Below, in pieces: positions 1-5,995 of a stretch of 15,902 nt of DNA. How positions within the stretch are numbered: position 1 is the first letter of the stretch; each line of letters starts with the position of its first letter. The stretch lies in NCBI GenBank assembly GCA_045531585.1, contig JAZSEH010000050.1, forward strand, positions 1-15,902, read 5' to 3'. This stretch comes from SIG587 sp045531585 (GTDB lineage Bacteria > Bacillota > Clostridia > Oscillospirales > Acutalibacteraceae). Position numbers and translations under genes: made by a program. The notes under the pieces were generated by a model. The model saw nothing but the letters and a program-made list of their open reading frames with translations. It was not told the origin of the DNA and searched no databases.

Positions 1-1
1 A

Positions 2-109
2 CTTTCTGTACATAACAGAAAATACAATAATTTTCCTATGCGTCCTCTTAATTGGAAATCTCCTGCTGATTTTTTAAATGCTTTTCTTATTAATGGCGAA
101 GTTTTCTAA
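2..109 (+). CDS. Transposase C-terminal tail (IS30-like), cut by window edge
   Basis: Thirty-five codons are open from the first bases of the window to a TAA at 107-109. The translated tail contains YNNFPMRPLNWKSPADFLNAF. The pattern YNN-x-P-x-R-x-LNWKSP resembles the end of IS30-family transposases, where a short tyrosine/asparagine-rich stretch precedes an L-N-W/F-K-T/S-P motif close to the C-terminus. The stretch is AT-rich compared with the genes downstream. The body of the gene, the DDE catalytic residues and the left end of the element lie outside the window, so an intact element and a remnant cannot be told apart. No terminal inverted repeat could be assigned in 110-168. Another DDE transposase family with a similar tail (for example IS3) is possible. 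Confidence 0.5.
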   Translation, partial: LSVHNRKYNNFPMRPLNWKSPADFLNAFLINGEVF

Positions 110-168
110 TTTTGTAACACATCATTGACAAACCTACAATAAATTTAACCGTTCTTCCCTTTTTCTTA

Positions 169-197
169 TTGACGGCAAAAAACAATTATGTTATAAT
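169..197 (+). promoter_or_regulatory. SigA promoter of the scfA operon, extended -10
   Basis: TTGACG at 169-174 and a perfect TATAAT at 192-197 are separated by 17 bases. TG at 189-190 gives an extended -10 (TGTTATAAT). This is the strongest promoter in the window. Transcription should begin near 204, leaving a short leader with the ribosome site GGAGGG at 221-226, seven bases before the scfA start. Confidence 0.88.
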
Positions 198-233
198 ACT
201 TTAGAACAATAATATTTATTGGAGGGAATTAAA

Positions 234-386
234 ATGGAGCATATTAAAACTGTTAAGACCCGTAATCTGTGTGCAAGCGCAAAAAACGGCGGTTGCGGCG
301 AGTGCCAGACTTCCTGCCAGCCTGCCTGCAAAACCAGCTGTGGTGTTGCAAATCAGCAGTGCGAGAACAAAGCAGAAAAGAAGTAA
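234..386 (+). CDS. scfA: SCIFF ranthipeptide precursor
   Basis: This encodes a 50-residue precursor of the SCIFF type (six cysteines in about forty-five residues). Such peptides are substrates of a radical-SAM enzyme that joins cysteine sulfur to a non-alpha carbon of another residue (ranthipeptide thioethers). The N-terminal MEHIKTVKTRNL resembles the conserved SCIFF leader. The core has cysteines at 21, 24, 28, 32, 36 and 43, a C-x2-C-x3-C-x3-C-x3-C-x6-C spacing, within GGCGECQTSCQPACKTSCGVANQ. A seventh cysteine at position 13 lies in the leader side. The ATG is fixed by GGAGGG seven bases upstream and by the promoter at 169-197. The maturase gene follows 66 bases downstream, after a hairpin terminator. 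No protease or exporter is adjacent, so how the peptide is cut or released is not visible. Quorum-sensing roles have been proposed for ranthipeptides in some clostridia; this copy's role is inferred only. Confidence 0.93.
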   Translation: MEHIKTVKTRNLCASAKNGGCGECQTSCQPACKTSCGVANQQCENKAEKK

Positions 387-403
387 TTTACTTTGGAATT
401 AAG

Positions 404-425
404 GCCGCCTTAGGGCGGCTTTTTT
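404..425 (+). terminator. Hairpin terminator/attenuator between scfA and scfB
   Basis: GCCGCC at 404-409 pairs with GGCGGC at 414-419 around a TTAG loop, followed directly by six T residues (420-425). It lies between the peptide and maturase genes and no separate promoter is evident in 426-452. Partial read-through would give much precursor mRNA and little maturase mRNA, a sensible ratio for substrate and enzyme. That ratio is inference. Confidence 0.82.
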
Positions 426-452
426 CATAGAGAAAAATATAGGTGATTTTTA

Positions 453-1829
453 ATGATACATCAGTATAAGCTTGGCGGCTATAACATTGTGCTTGACGTA
501 TGCTCAGGCGCGGTACACGCCGTTGATGAGGTTGCTTATGATATAATTTCTCTTTTTGAAAATGAAAAAAGAGAAAAGGTTATAGATAAGGTTTATAAGA
601 CGCACGGTGAAAAGGGTATTACCAAAGAGGAAATTGAGTCTTGCTATGATGAGGTTGCCGCATTAAAGGAGTCGGGTGAGCTTTTTGCCGACGATACCTT
701 TGAGAATATGGCAGGCACCCTGAAAGCCAAGACCTCGGGGGTCATAAAGGCCCTTTGTATGCACATTGCCCACACCTGTAACTTAAACTGCTCCTACTGC
801 TTTGCCTCTCAGGGTAAGTATCAGGGTGAGCGCGCTGTTATGAGTTTTGAGGTGGGCAAAAGAGCCCTTGATTTTCTTATAGAAAATTCAGGCAGCAGAA
901 AAAACCTTGAGGTGGATTTTTTCGGCGGTGAGCCCTTAATGAACTTTGAGGTTGTAAAGCAGCTGGTTGAGTATGCCCGAAGCATTGAAAAGGAAAAGGG
1001 CAAGAACTTCCGCTTTACCCTTACCACCAACGGTCTTTTAATAGATGATGATGTGATTGATTTTGCCAATAAGGAAATGAGCAACGTGGTGCTGAGCCTT
1101 GACGGACGAAAGGAAATTCACGACCGCTACCGTGTTGACTATGCAGGAAACGGCAGTTGGGAAAAAATCGTGCCCAAGTTTCAAAGGCTGGTGGAAAAAC
1201 GGGGCGGCAAAAACTACTATATGCGGGGTACCTTTACCCACGCTAATCCCGATTTCCTTGAGGACATTAAGCAGATGCTTGACCTTGGCTTTACCGAGCT
1301 TAGTATGGAGCCTGTGGTCTGCGCCCCCGGAGATAAGGAGGAGCTGACCTACGAGGACCTGCCCATTGTTCTTGAGCAGTACGAAAAATTAGCCCAGCTT
1401 ATGATAGAGCGTGACGATGAGGGCAAGCCCTTCACCTTCTACCATTATATGATTGACCTGGAGGGCGGCCCCTGCATATATAAGCGTATTTCGGGCTGTG
1501 GCTCAGGCACCGAGTATATGGCCGTTACCCCTTGGGGCGACCTGTATCCCTGCCATCAGTTTGTGGGTGACGAGAAATTTAAGCTTGGCGACATATATAA
1601 CGGTGTTACCAACAGTGAAATTCAGCAAAGCTTTTTAAACTGCAACGTTTATGCAAGACCCGACTGTAAGGACTGCTGGGCAAAGCTTTACTGCTCAGGG
1701 GGCTGTGCCGCAAACGCCTATCACTCCACAGGTAGCGTAACGGGTGTTTATAAGTACGGCTGTGAGTTGTTTAGAAAGCGTATGGAATGTGCAATAATGG
1801 TTGCGGTACACCGCAACTTATCGGAGTAA
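453..1829 (+). CDS. scfB: SCIFF peptide maturase, radical SAM/SPASM
   Basis: A 458-residue radical-SAM enzyme that should install thioether cross-links in the ScfA peptide. Residues 1-85 form a small N-terminal region of the kind that binds the precursor leader (RRE-like). The radical-SAM motif CNLNCSYC gives C109, C113 and C116 for the SAM-binding 4Fe-4S cluster. GGEP at 158-161 matches the SAM amino-group motif. The C-terminal SPASM part, from about 341 on, carries C341, C349, C367, C397, C405, C408, C414, C418 and C437 for auxiliary clusters, including the C-x2-C-x5-C-x3-C segment. Length and order match the family of CteB, the structurally characterised Clostridium thermocellum SCIFF maturase. 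AGGTGA at 441-446 supports the ATG at 453. The decarboxylase gene starts three bases after its stop, so the two are probably translated from one message. Confidence 0.95.
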   Translation: MIHQYKLGGYNIVLDVCSGAVHAVDEVAYDIISLFENEKREKVIDKVYKTHGEKGITKEEIESCYDEVAALKESGELFADDTFENMAGTLKAKTSGVIKALCMHIAHTCNLNCSYCFASQGKYQGERAVMSFEVGKRALDFLIENSGSRKNLEVDFFGGEPLMNFEVVKQLVEYARSIEKEKGKNFRFTLTTNGLLIDDDVIDFANKEMSNVVLSLDGRKEIHDRYRVDYAGNGSWEKIVPKFQRLVEKRGGKNYYMRGTFTHANPDFLEDIKQMLDLGFTELSMEPVVCAPGDKEELTYEDLPIVLEQYEKLAQLMIERDDEGKPFTFYHYMIDLEGGPCIYKRISGCGSGTEYMAVTPWGDLYPCHQFVGDEKFKLGDIYNGVTNSEIQQSFLNCNVYARPDCKDCWAKLYCSGGCAANAYHSTGSVTGVYKYGCELFRKRMECAIMVAVHRNLSE

Positions 1830-1832
1830 ATT

Positions 1833-3155
1833 ATGAATACACCAATTTGTGATTTTGTTAAGGAATACGGAAAAAGCGGTAAGGTGCGCGCCCATATGCC
1901 CGGACACAAGGGCATTGGGGATATGGAGCTTTACGATATTACCGAAATCCCCGGTGCCGACAGCCTTTATGAGGCCAAGGGTATTATAAAGGAAAGCCAG
2001 CAAAACGCAGGCGCTCTGTTCGGGGCAGATACTTTTTTCAGTGCGGAGGGCTCCTCCCTTAGTATCAGGGCAATGCTGTACCTTGCGGCGGCTTACGGAA
2101 AAAGCCGCGGCAGGGAGCCTATAATTATTGCGGCGCGTAACGTTCACAAAAGCTTTGTTACTGCCGCCGCCCTGCTTGATCTTCAGGTGGAGTGGCTTTA
2201 CCCTGAGGAGCAGGAGTGTTATCTTTCCTGCAGGGTTAGCCCCTGTGTGCTTGAGGAAAAAATTAAAAAATATCATCCTGTGGCGGTTTACATAACATCC
2301 CCCGATTATCTTGGAAATATGCAGGATATTAAGGGGATAGGTGAGGTCTGCAAAAGGAATAATGTGCTGCTGCTTGTGGATAACGCCCACGGTGCCTATC
2401 TTAAATTTTTGCCTGAAAGCGCCCACCCTATGGATTTAGGTGCCCATATGTGCGCCGATTCCGCCCATAAGACCCTGCCTGTGCTTACAGGCGGTGCGTA
2501 TTTACATATAAATAAGGATGCACCTGCCTTCTTTAAGGAAAATGCAAAAGCGGCGCTGAGCCTTTTTGGCTCCACCAGCCCTTCATATCTTATTTTACAG
2601 TCCCTTGACAGGGCAAACACCTATCTTGAAACCCATAAAAGGCGGCTTTCGGGATTTTTGCCTAAAATACAGGGGCTGAAAAATGCTCTTTCGGGTTTTG
2701 GATACACCCTTATTGGGGATGAGCCGCTGAAAATAACATTGAGCACAAAGCCTTACGGCTATAAAGGCTTTGTGCTGGCACAGCTTCTTGAGGAAAAGGG
2801 TATTGTTTGTGAGTTTTCCGACTCCGACCACCTTGTGCTTATGCTCACACAGGAAAACAGCGGTGATATAGAGAAAATTATTAAGGCGTTTGCAGGTGTT
2901 AAAAAACTCCCTGAAATAAAGGAAGCGCCTCTCACCTTTGAAATACCGCAAAAGGCTCTTAGCATCAGAACCGCAATATTTGGCGATAGTGAAATATTAC
3001 CCGTAGGAGAAAGCCTTGGCAAGGTTGTTGCCGATGTAAGCGTTGGTTGCCCCCCTGCAGTGCCCGTCATAATCAGTGGCGAGGTGGTAGATGCCACCGC
3101 AATAGAGTGCTTTAAATATTACGGGATAAAGGAAATAAAAGTATTAAAAGGATGA
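1833..3155 (+). CDS. PLP-dependent Orn/Lys/Arg decarboxylase family protein
   Basis: A 440-residue fold-type I PLP enzyme resembling the short Gram-positive Orn/Lys/Arg decarboxylases (SpeA/YaaO type). Visible marks are AHMPGHKG at 20-27 near the N-terminus, DNAHG at 183-187 (D183 should contact the cofactor ring nitrogen, with H186 nearby) and DSAHKTLPVLTGGAYLH, in which K213 is the expected Schiff-base lysine. The C-terminal third is the smaller domain of the family. The protein is slightly shorter than the usual ~480 residues. Family members make agmatine, putrescine or cadaverine; the substrate cannot be read from the sequence. GGAG at 1823-1826, inside the end of scfB, is its ribosome site. 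The gene is last in the scfA-scfB transcription unit; a link to the peptide pathway is suggested by position only. Its TGA stop lies inside the terminator stem. Confidence 0.88.
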   Translation: MNTPICDFVKEYGKSGKVRAHMPGHKGIGDMELYDITEIPGADSLYEAKGIIKESQQNAGALFGADTFFSAEGSSLSIRAMLYLAAAYGKSRGREPIIIAARNVHKSFVTAAALLDLQVEWLYPEEQECYLSCRVSPCVLEEKIKKYHPVAVYITSPDYLGNMQDIKGIGEVCKRNNVLLLVDNAHGAYLKFLPESAHPMDLGAHMCADSAHKTLPVLTGGAYLHINKDAPAFFKENAKAALSLFGSTSPSYLILQSLDRANTYLETHKRRLSGFLPKIQGLKNALSGFGYTLIGDEPLKITLSTKPYGYKGFVLAQLLEEKGIVCEFSDSDHLVLMLTQENSGDIEKIIKAFAGVKKLPEIKEAPLTFEIPQKALSIRTAIFGDSEILPVGESLGKVVADVSVGCPPAVPVIISGEVVDATAIECFKYYGIKEIKVLKG

Positions 3156-3178
3156 AGCGTTACGCTTCATCCTTTTTT
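3146..3178 (+). terminator. Strong terminator of the scf operon
   Basis: A perfect 14-bp stem (3146-3159 with 3163-3176), TTA loop, has T residues in its 3' arm that run on to 3178. The TGA stop of the decarboxylase (3153-3155) is within the left arm, so a terminating ribosome would cover part of the stem. Confidence 0.93.
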
Positions 3179-3321
3179 GCATAACGAAAACTGCCTGCTT
3201 AAGCGTGTGGTATCAAAGAGGCTTGCAGCCGCAGAGCAAACTATCGGCTTAGTCGGTAGTTGTGATTACAGTGGGTAAACCTTAAATTTAATTTTTAACA
3301 GATGTTTTAATAAATTACTAA
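3179..3321. other. Gene-free spacer with a small hairpin
   Basis: There is no convincing gene here. A seven-pair stem (ACTATCG at 3240-3246 with CGGTAGT at 3254-3260, one G-T pair) is the only clear structure; its 3' arm contains the octamer TCGGTAGT that recurs in other spacers of the window. A 33-codon frame from TTG 3177 to TAA 3278 exists, but it has no ribosome site and starts in the T-run of the terminator. Confidence 0.4.
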
Positions 3322-3350
3322 TTGTGCAAATAAATATTTTGTGGTATAAT
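3322..3350 (+). promoter_or_regulatory. Promoter of lepA, extended -10
   Basis: TATAAT at 3345-3350 is preceded by TGG, giving an extended -10 (TGGTATAAT). The -35 candidate TTGTGC at 3322-3327 is weak, with 17-base spacing. The leader to the GTG start is about 25 bases. Confidence 0.75.
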
Positions 3351-3381
3351 ATAATGAATATATTTTATTAGGAGAATAAAC

Positions 3382-5187
3382 GTGTCATTTCCACTTGAAA
3401 ACATAAGAAATTTTTGCATAATCGCCCATATTGACCACGGAAAATCCACCCTTGCCGACCGTATGCTGGAATTAACCGACTCGGTATCCTCAAGAGAGAT
3501 GGAGGACCAGCTTCTTGACAGTATGGATTTGGAGCGTGAGCGTGGTATTACCATTAAGGCTCACGCCGTTACCCTTTACTATACTGCCGGTGACGGACAG
3601 CAGTATGAGCTTAATCTCATTGATACTCCCGGACACGTGGACTTTCATTATGAGGTTTCCCGTTCCCTTGCCGCCTGTGAGGGTGCGGTTTTGGTGGTGG
3701 ATGCCTCTCAGGGTATTGAGGCCCAGACCCTTGCCAACACCTACCTTGCAGCTGACCACGGCCTTGAGCTTTTGCCCGTTGTAAATAAAATTGACCTGCC
3801 CAGCGCCGAGCCTGACAGGGTGATAAACGAAATAGAGGATATTATAGGAATTCCTGCTCAGGGCGCCCCGAAGATAAGCGCAAAAAACGGCATAAATATT
3901 GCCGAGGTTTTAGAGCGCATTGTTACCGACATCCCTGCCCCCACGGGGGACAGAAAAGCACCCCTTAAGGCACTTATATTTGACTCCTATTACGATTCCT
4001 ATAAGGGCGTTGTGGTTTTCTTCCGAGTAGTCAGCGGTAAAATCCGTGTAGGGGATACCATTAAGATGATGGCAACAGGTGCCACGGTGCAGGTTGTGGA
4101 ACTTGGCCGAAAGGGTGCTACGGCACTTCAGACCTGCGACTGCCTTGAGGCAGGTGAGGTTGGCTATCTTGCCGCATCCATTAAAACCGTTAGTGAGGCA
4201 CAGGTGGGTGATACCATTACCCTTGCCGATGCTCCTGCCGAGGCACCCCTTGAGGGCTACCGCAAGGTAAACCCCGTGGTTTTCTGCGGAATTTACCCTG
4301 CCGACGGTGCCCGTTACGGCGACCTCAGAGAGGCCCTTGAAAAGCTACAGCTTAATGATGCATCCCTGCTCTATGAGGCTGAGACATCCTCGGCCTTGGG
4401 CTTTGGCTTCCGTTGCGGATTCTTGGGACTTTTACATATGGAGATTATTCAGGAGCGCCTTGAGCGTGAATATAACCTTGACCTTGTTACCACCGCGCCC
4501 AGCGTTGTTTATAAGTTTGAGCTTATGGACGGCAGTGTTATGGAGGTGGATAACCCCACCAACTACCCCGACCCTGCCACCATTGTTCACGCCCTTGAGC
4601 CTGTGGCCGACGTGCATATTTACTCTCCCAGCGCCTACGTTGGTGCAATAATGCAGCTTTGTGAGGAGCGGCGCGGCACCTATACCGATATGAAGTATAT
4701 GGGTGACCGTGTGGACATTCACTACATTATGCCTATGGGCGAGATTGTTTACGACTTTTTTGATGCCCTTAAGTCCCGTACCAAGGGCTATGCAAGCTAT
4801 GATTATGAGATGAAGGATTATCAGAGTTCTAAACTTGTTAAGCTTGATGTTCTTCTTGCAGGTGACGTGGTGGACGCGCTGTCCTTTATCGTTCACGCCG
4901 ATAATTCCTATGCAAGAGCAAGGCGTATTGCCGAGAAATTAAAGGAGTTTATACCCCGTCAGCTTTTCGAGGTGCCCATTCAGGTTGCGGTTGGGGGCAA
5001 GGTTATTGCCAGAGAGACCGTTAAGGCCCTTAGAAAGGACGTGCTTGCCAAGTGCTACGGCGGTGATATTACCCGTAAAAAGAAGCTTCTGGAAAAGCAG
5101 AAGGAGGGTAAAAAGCGTATGCGCCAGTTAGGAAGCGTTGAGGTTCCTCAGGAGGCATTTATGGCGGTGCTTAAGCTGGATGAATAG
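3382..5187 (+). CDS. lepA: Elongation factor 4 (LepA), ribosome back-translocating GTPase
   Basis: A 601-residue translational GTPase of full EF-4 length. It acts on stalled or mistranslocated ribosomes; E. coli work also points to a role at initiation. The G domain is complete: AHIDHGKST at 15-23 (G1), RERGITIKA at 52-60 (G2), DTPGHVDF at 81-88 (G3), NKID at 135-138 (G4) and SAK at 166-168 (G5). Domain II follows from about 190. The EF-G-like alpha/beta domains include the family's GFRCGFLGLLHMEI segment. The basic C-terminal part ends in KKLLEKQKEGKKRMRQLGSVEVPQEAF, the LepA-specific tail. Translation starts at GTG, set by GGAG at 3371-3374 seven bases upstream. The HAD gene follows almost at once and appears cotranscribed. 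Confidence 0.97.
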   Translation: MSFPLENIRNFCIIAHIDHGKSTLADRMLELTDSVSSREMEDQLLDSMDLERERGITIKAHAVTLYYTAGDGQQYELNLIDTPGHVDFHYEVSRSLAACEGAVLVVDASQGIEAQTLANTYLAADHGLELLPVVNKIDLPSAEPDRVINEIEDIIGIPAQGAPKISAKNGINIAEVLERIVTDIPAPTGDRKAPLKALIFDSYYDSYKGVVVFFRVVSGKIRVGDTIKMMATGATVQVVELGRKGATALQTCDCLEAGEVGYLAASIKTVSEAQVGDTITLADAPAEAPLEGYRKVNPVVFCGIYPADGARYGDLREALEKLQLNDASLLYEAETSSALGFGFRCGFLGLLHMEIIQERLEREYNLDLVTTAPSVVYKFELMDGSVMEVDNPTNYPDPATIVHALEPVADVHIYSPSAYVGAIMQLCEERRGTYTDMKYMGDRVDIHYIMPMGEIVYDFFDALKSRTKGYASYDYEMKDYQSSKLVKLDVLLAGDVVDALSFIVHADNSYARARRIAEKLKEFIPRQLFEVPIQVAVGGKVIARETVKALRKDVLAKCYGGDITRKKKLLEKQKEGKKRMRQLGSVEVPQEAFMAVLKLDE

Positions 5188-5188
5188 T

Positions 5189-5875
5189 ATGATTAAGGGA
5201 ATTATTTTTGATTTGGACCATACCCTCTTTGACCGCTACGGTACACTGAGAGCAGTTCTGCCCGAAATGTATAAGCGGCTACGTGGTAAAATCCCTGAAG
5301 ATTTAAGCCTTTCGGATTTTATAGAGCGGTTTATTAAGGAGGAGCAAAAGCACATCTACAACGGCTGGAAATATACCGCCGAGAAGATGATAAAGGAAGG
5401 TATTTTCCTTGAGGGCACAACGGGGGAGGACGTGTGGCAATGCCTTGCAAACCATTGCTGGCCCTTGGCGGCGGTGAAATTTCCCTTTACCGAGCCAACC
5501 CTTAAAAAACTTAAGGAAATGGGCTACACCCTTGGAATAATAACCAACGGCGAGCATTCCTATCAGGCGGCGAAGCTTAAGCTGCTTGACTTTGCTCACT
5601 ATTTTGATGAGATAATTATAAGCGGAGACATCGGTGTGCAAAAGCCTGAGCATGAGCCCTTTGATGAAATGAGCCGCCGACTTAACATTCCTGCAAATCA
5701 GCTTTTATACGTGGGAGACAACCCCCTTAATGACGTTAAGGGCTCAAGGGATGCAGGATATGTGCCCGTTTGGGTCAAGACCATTGGAATCTGGCCCTTT
5801 GAGGATATTGAGCGGTGTGAATATGAAATTGATACAATAGCCGAGCTTCCCGAGCTTCTACGTAACATAAAATAA
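5189..5875 (+). CDS. HAD-superfamily hydrolase (phosphatase-like)
   Basis: A 228-residue soluble HAD hydrolase expected to remove phosphate from a small molecule through a phospho-aspartate. FDLDHTLF at 7-14 holds the nucleophile D8 and the acid/base D10. ITNGE (118-122, T119) is motif II, K152 in VQKPEHEPF is motif III, and GDNPLND at 176-182 with D177 and D182 is motif IV. The helical insert after motif I (about 18-95) makes it a C1-cap enzyme, close to YjjG- or pyrimidine-nucleotidase-like members; the substrate cannot be named. The longest frame starts at 5138 inside lepA, but the conserved N-terminus begins only at MIKGIIFDLD (5189). An ATG at 5180 would add MNS and overlap lepA by eight bases, and is the main alternative. 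Coupled translation from lepA is likely. Confidence 0.9.
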   Translation: MIKGIIFDLDHTLFDRYGTLRAVLPEMYKRLRGKIPEDLSLSDFIERFIKEEQKHIYNGWKYTAEKMIKEGIFLEGTTGEDVWQCLANHCWPLAAVKFPFTEPTLKKLKEMGYTLGIITNGEHSYQAAKLKLLDFAHYFDEIIISGDIGVQKPEHEPFDEMSRRLNIPANQLLYVGDNPLNDVKGSRDAGYVPVWVKTIGIWPFEDIERCEYEIDTIAELPELLRNIK

Positions 5876-5902
5876 AAAAAGGAACGACTGTTAGATCGTT
5901 CT
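5874..5902 (-). terminator. Minus-strand terminator, distal
   Basis: GAACGA at 5882-5887 pairs with TCGTTC at 5896-5901 across an eight-base loop. Read on the minus strand the stem is followed by C and seven T residues, so it serves the minus-strand ACT-MBL transcript. On the plus strand it has no T-run. Confidence 0.7.
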
Positions 5903-5911
5903 CTAAAGGAC

Positions 5912-5947
5912 AGAAAAAAGCTGTGTAGAAATTTTCTACACAGCTTT
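5912..5947 (-). terminator. Minus-strand terminator, proximal, 14-bp stem
   Basis: A perfect 14-bp stem (5917-5930 with 5934-5947) has a three-base loop. On the minus strand it runs into six T residues then C (5919-5913). On the plus strand only CTTTAATG follows, so it may stop the lepA-HAD transcript only weakly. Confidence 0.82.
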
Positions 5948-5958
5948 AATGTTGTAAG

Positions 5959-5990
5959 GAAAGCTTTTCCACTACCGATTATCATTATAA
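5959..5990 (-). repeat. 32-bp intergenic repeat, copy 1
   Basis: Read on the minus strand, these 32 bases match 15706-15737 with a single mismatch (G for C after TCGGTAGT). The element lies six bases beyond the stop of the ACT-MBL gene and is followed on the same strand by hairpins. It contains CACTACCGA (5970-5978 on the plus strand), whose inverse TCGGTAGTG lies at 7481-7489. Confidence 0.85.
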
Positions 5991-5995
5991 ATATG

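Noticed and set aside
125..153. Second promoter from TTGACA at 125-130
   Set aside because: No -10-like hexamer lies 16-18 bases downstream; TACAAT at 135-140 is far too close.
1818..2426. Minus-strand 202-codon frame inside the decarboxylase gene
   Set aside because: It is opposite a gene with clear PLP motifs, has no ribosome site or recognisable domain, and is a by-product of the codon pattern.
3245..3275. tRNA D-arm-like sequence (GCTTAGTCGGTAGT)
   Set aside because: No acceptor stem, anticodon arm or T-arm could be paired around it.
3177..3278. 33-codon frame starting at TTG after the scf terminator
   Set aside because: No ribosome site, start lies in the terminator T-run, no recognised similarity; kept only as an observation.
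4432..4896. Minus-strand 154-codon frame inside lepA
   Set aside because: Antisense to conserved EF-4 domains, with repetitive His/Val/Ile-rich translation and no start signals.
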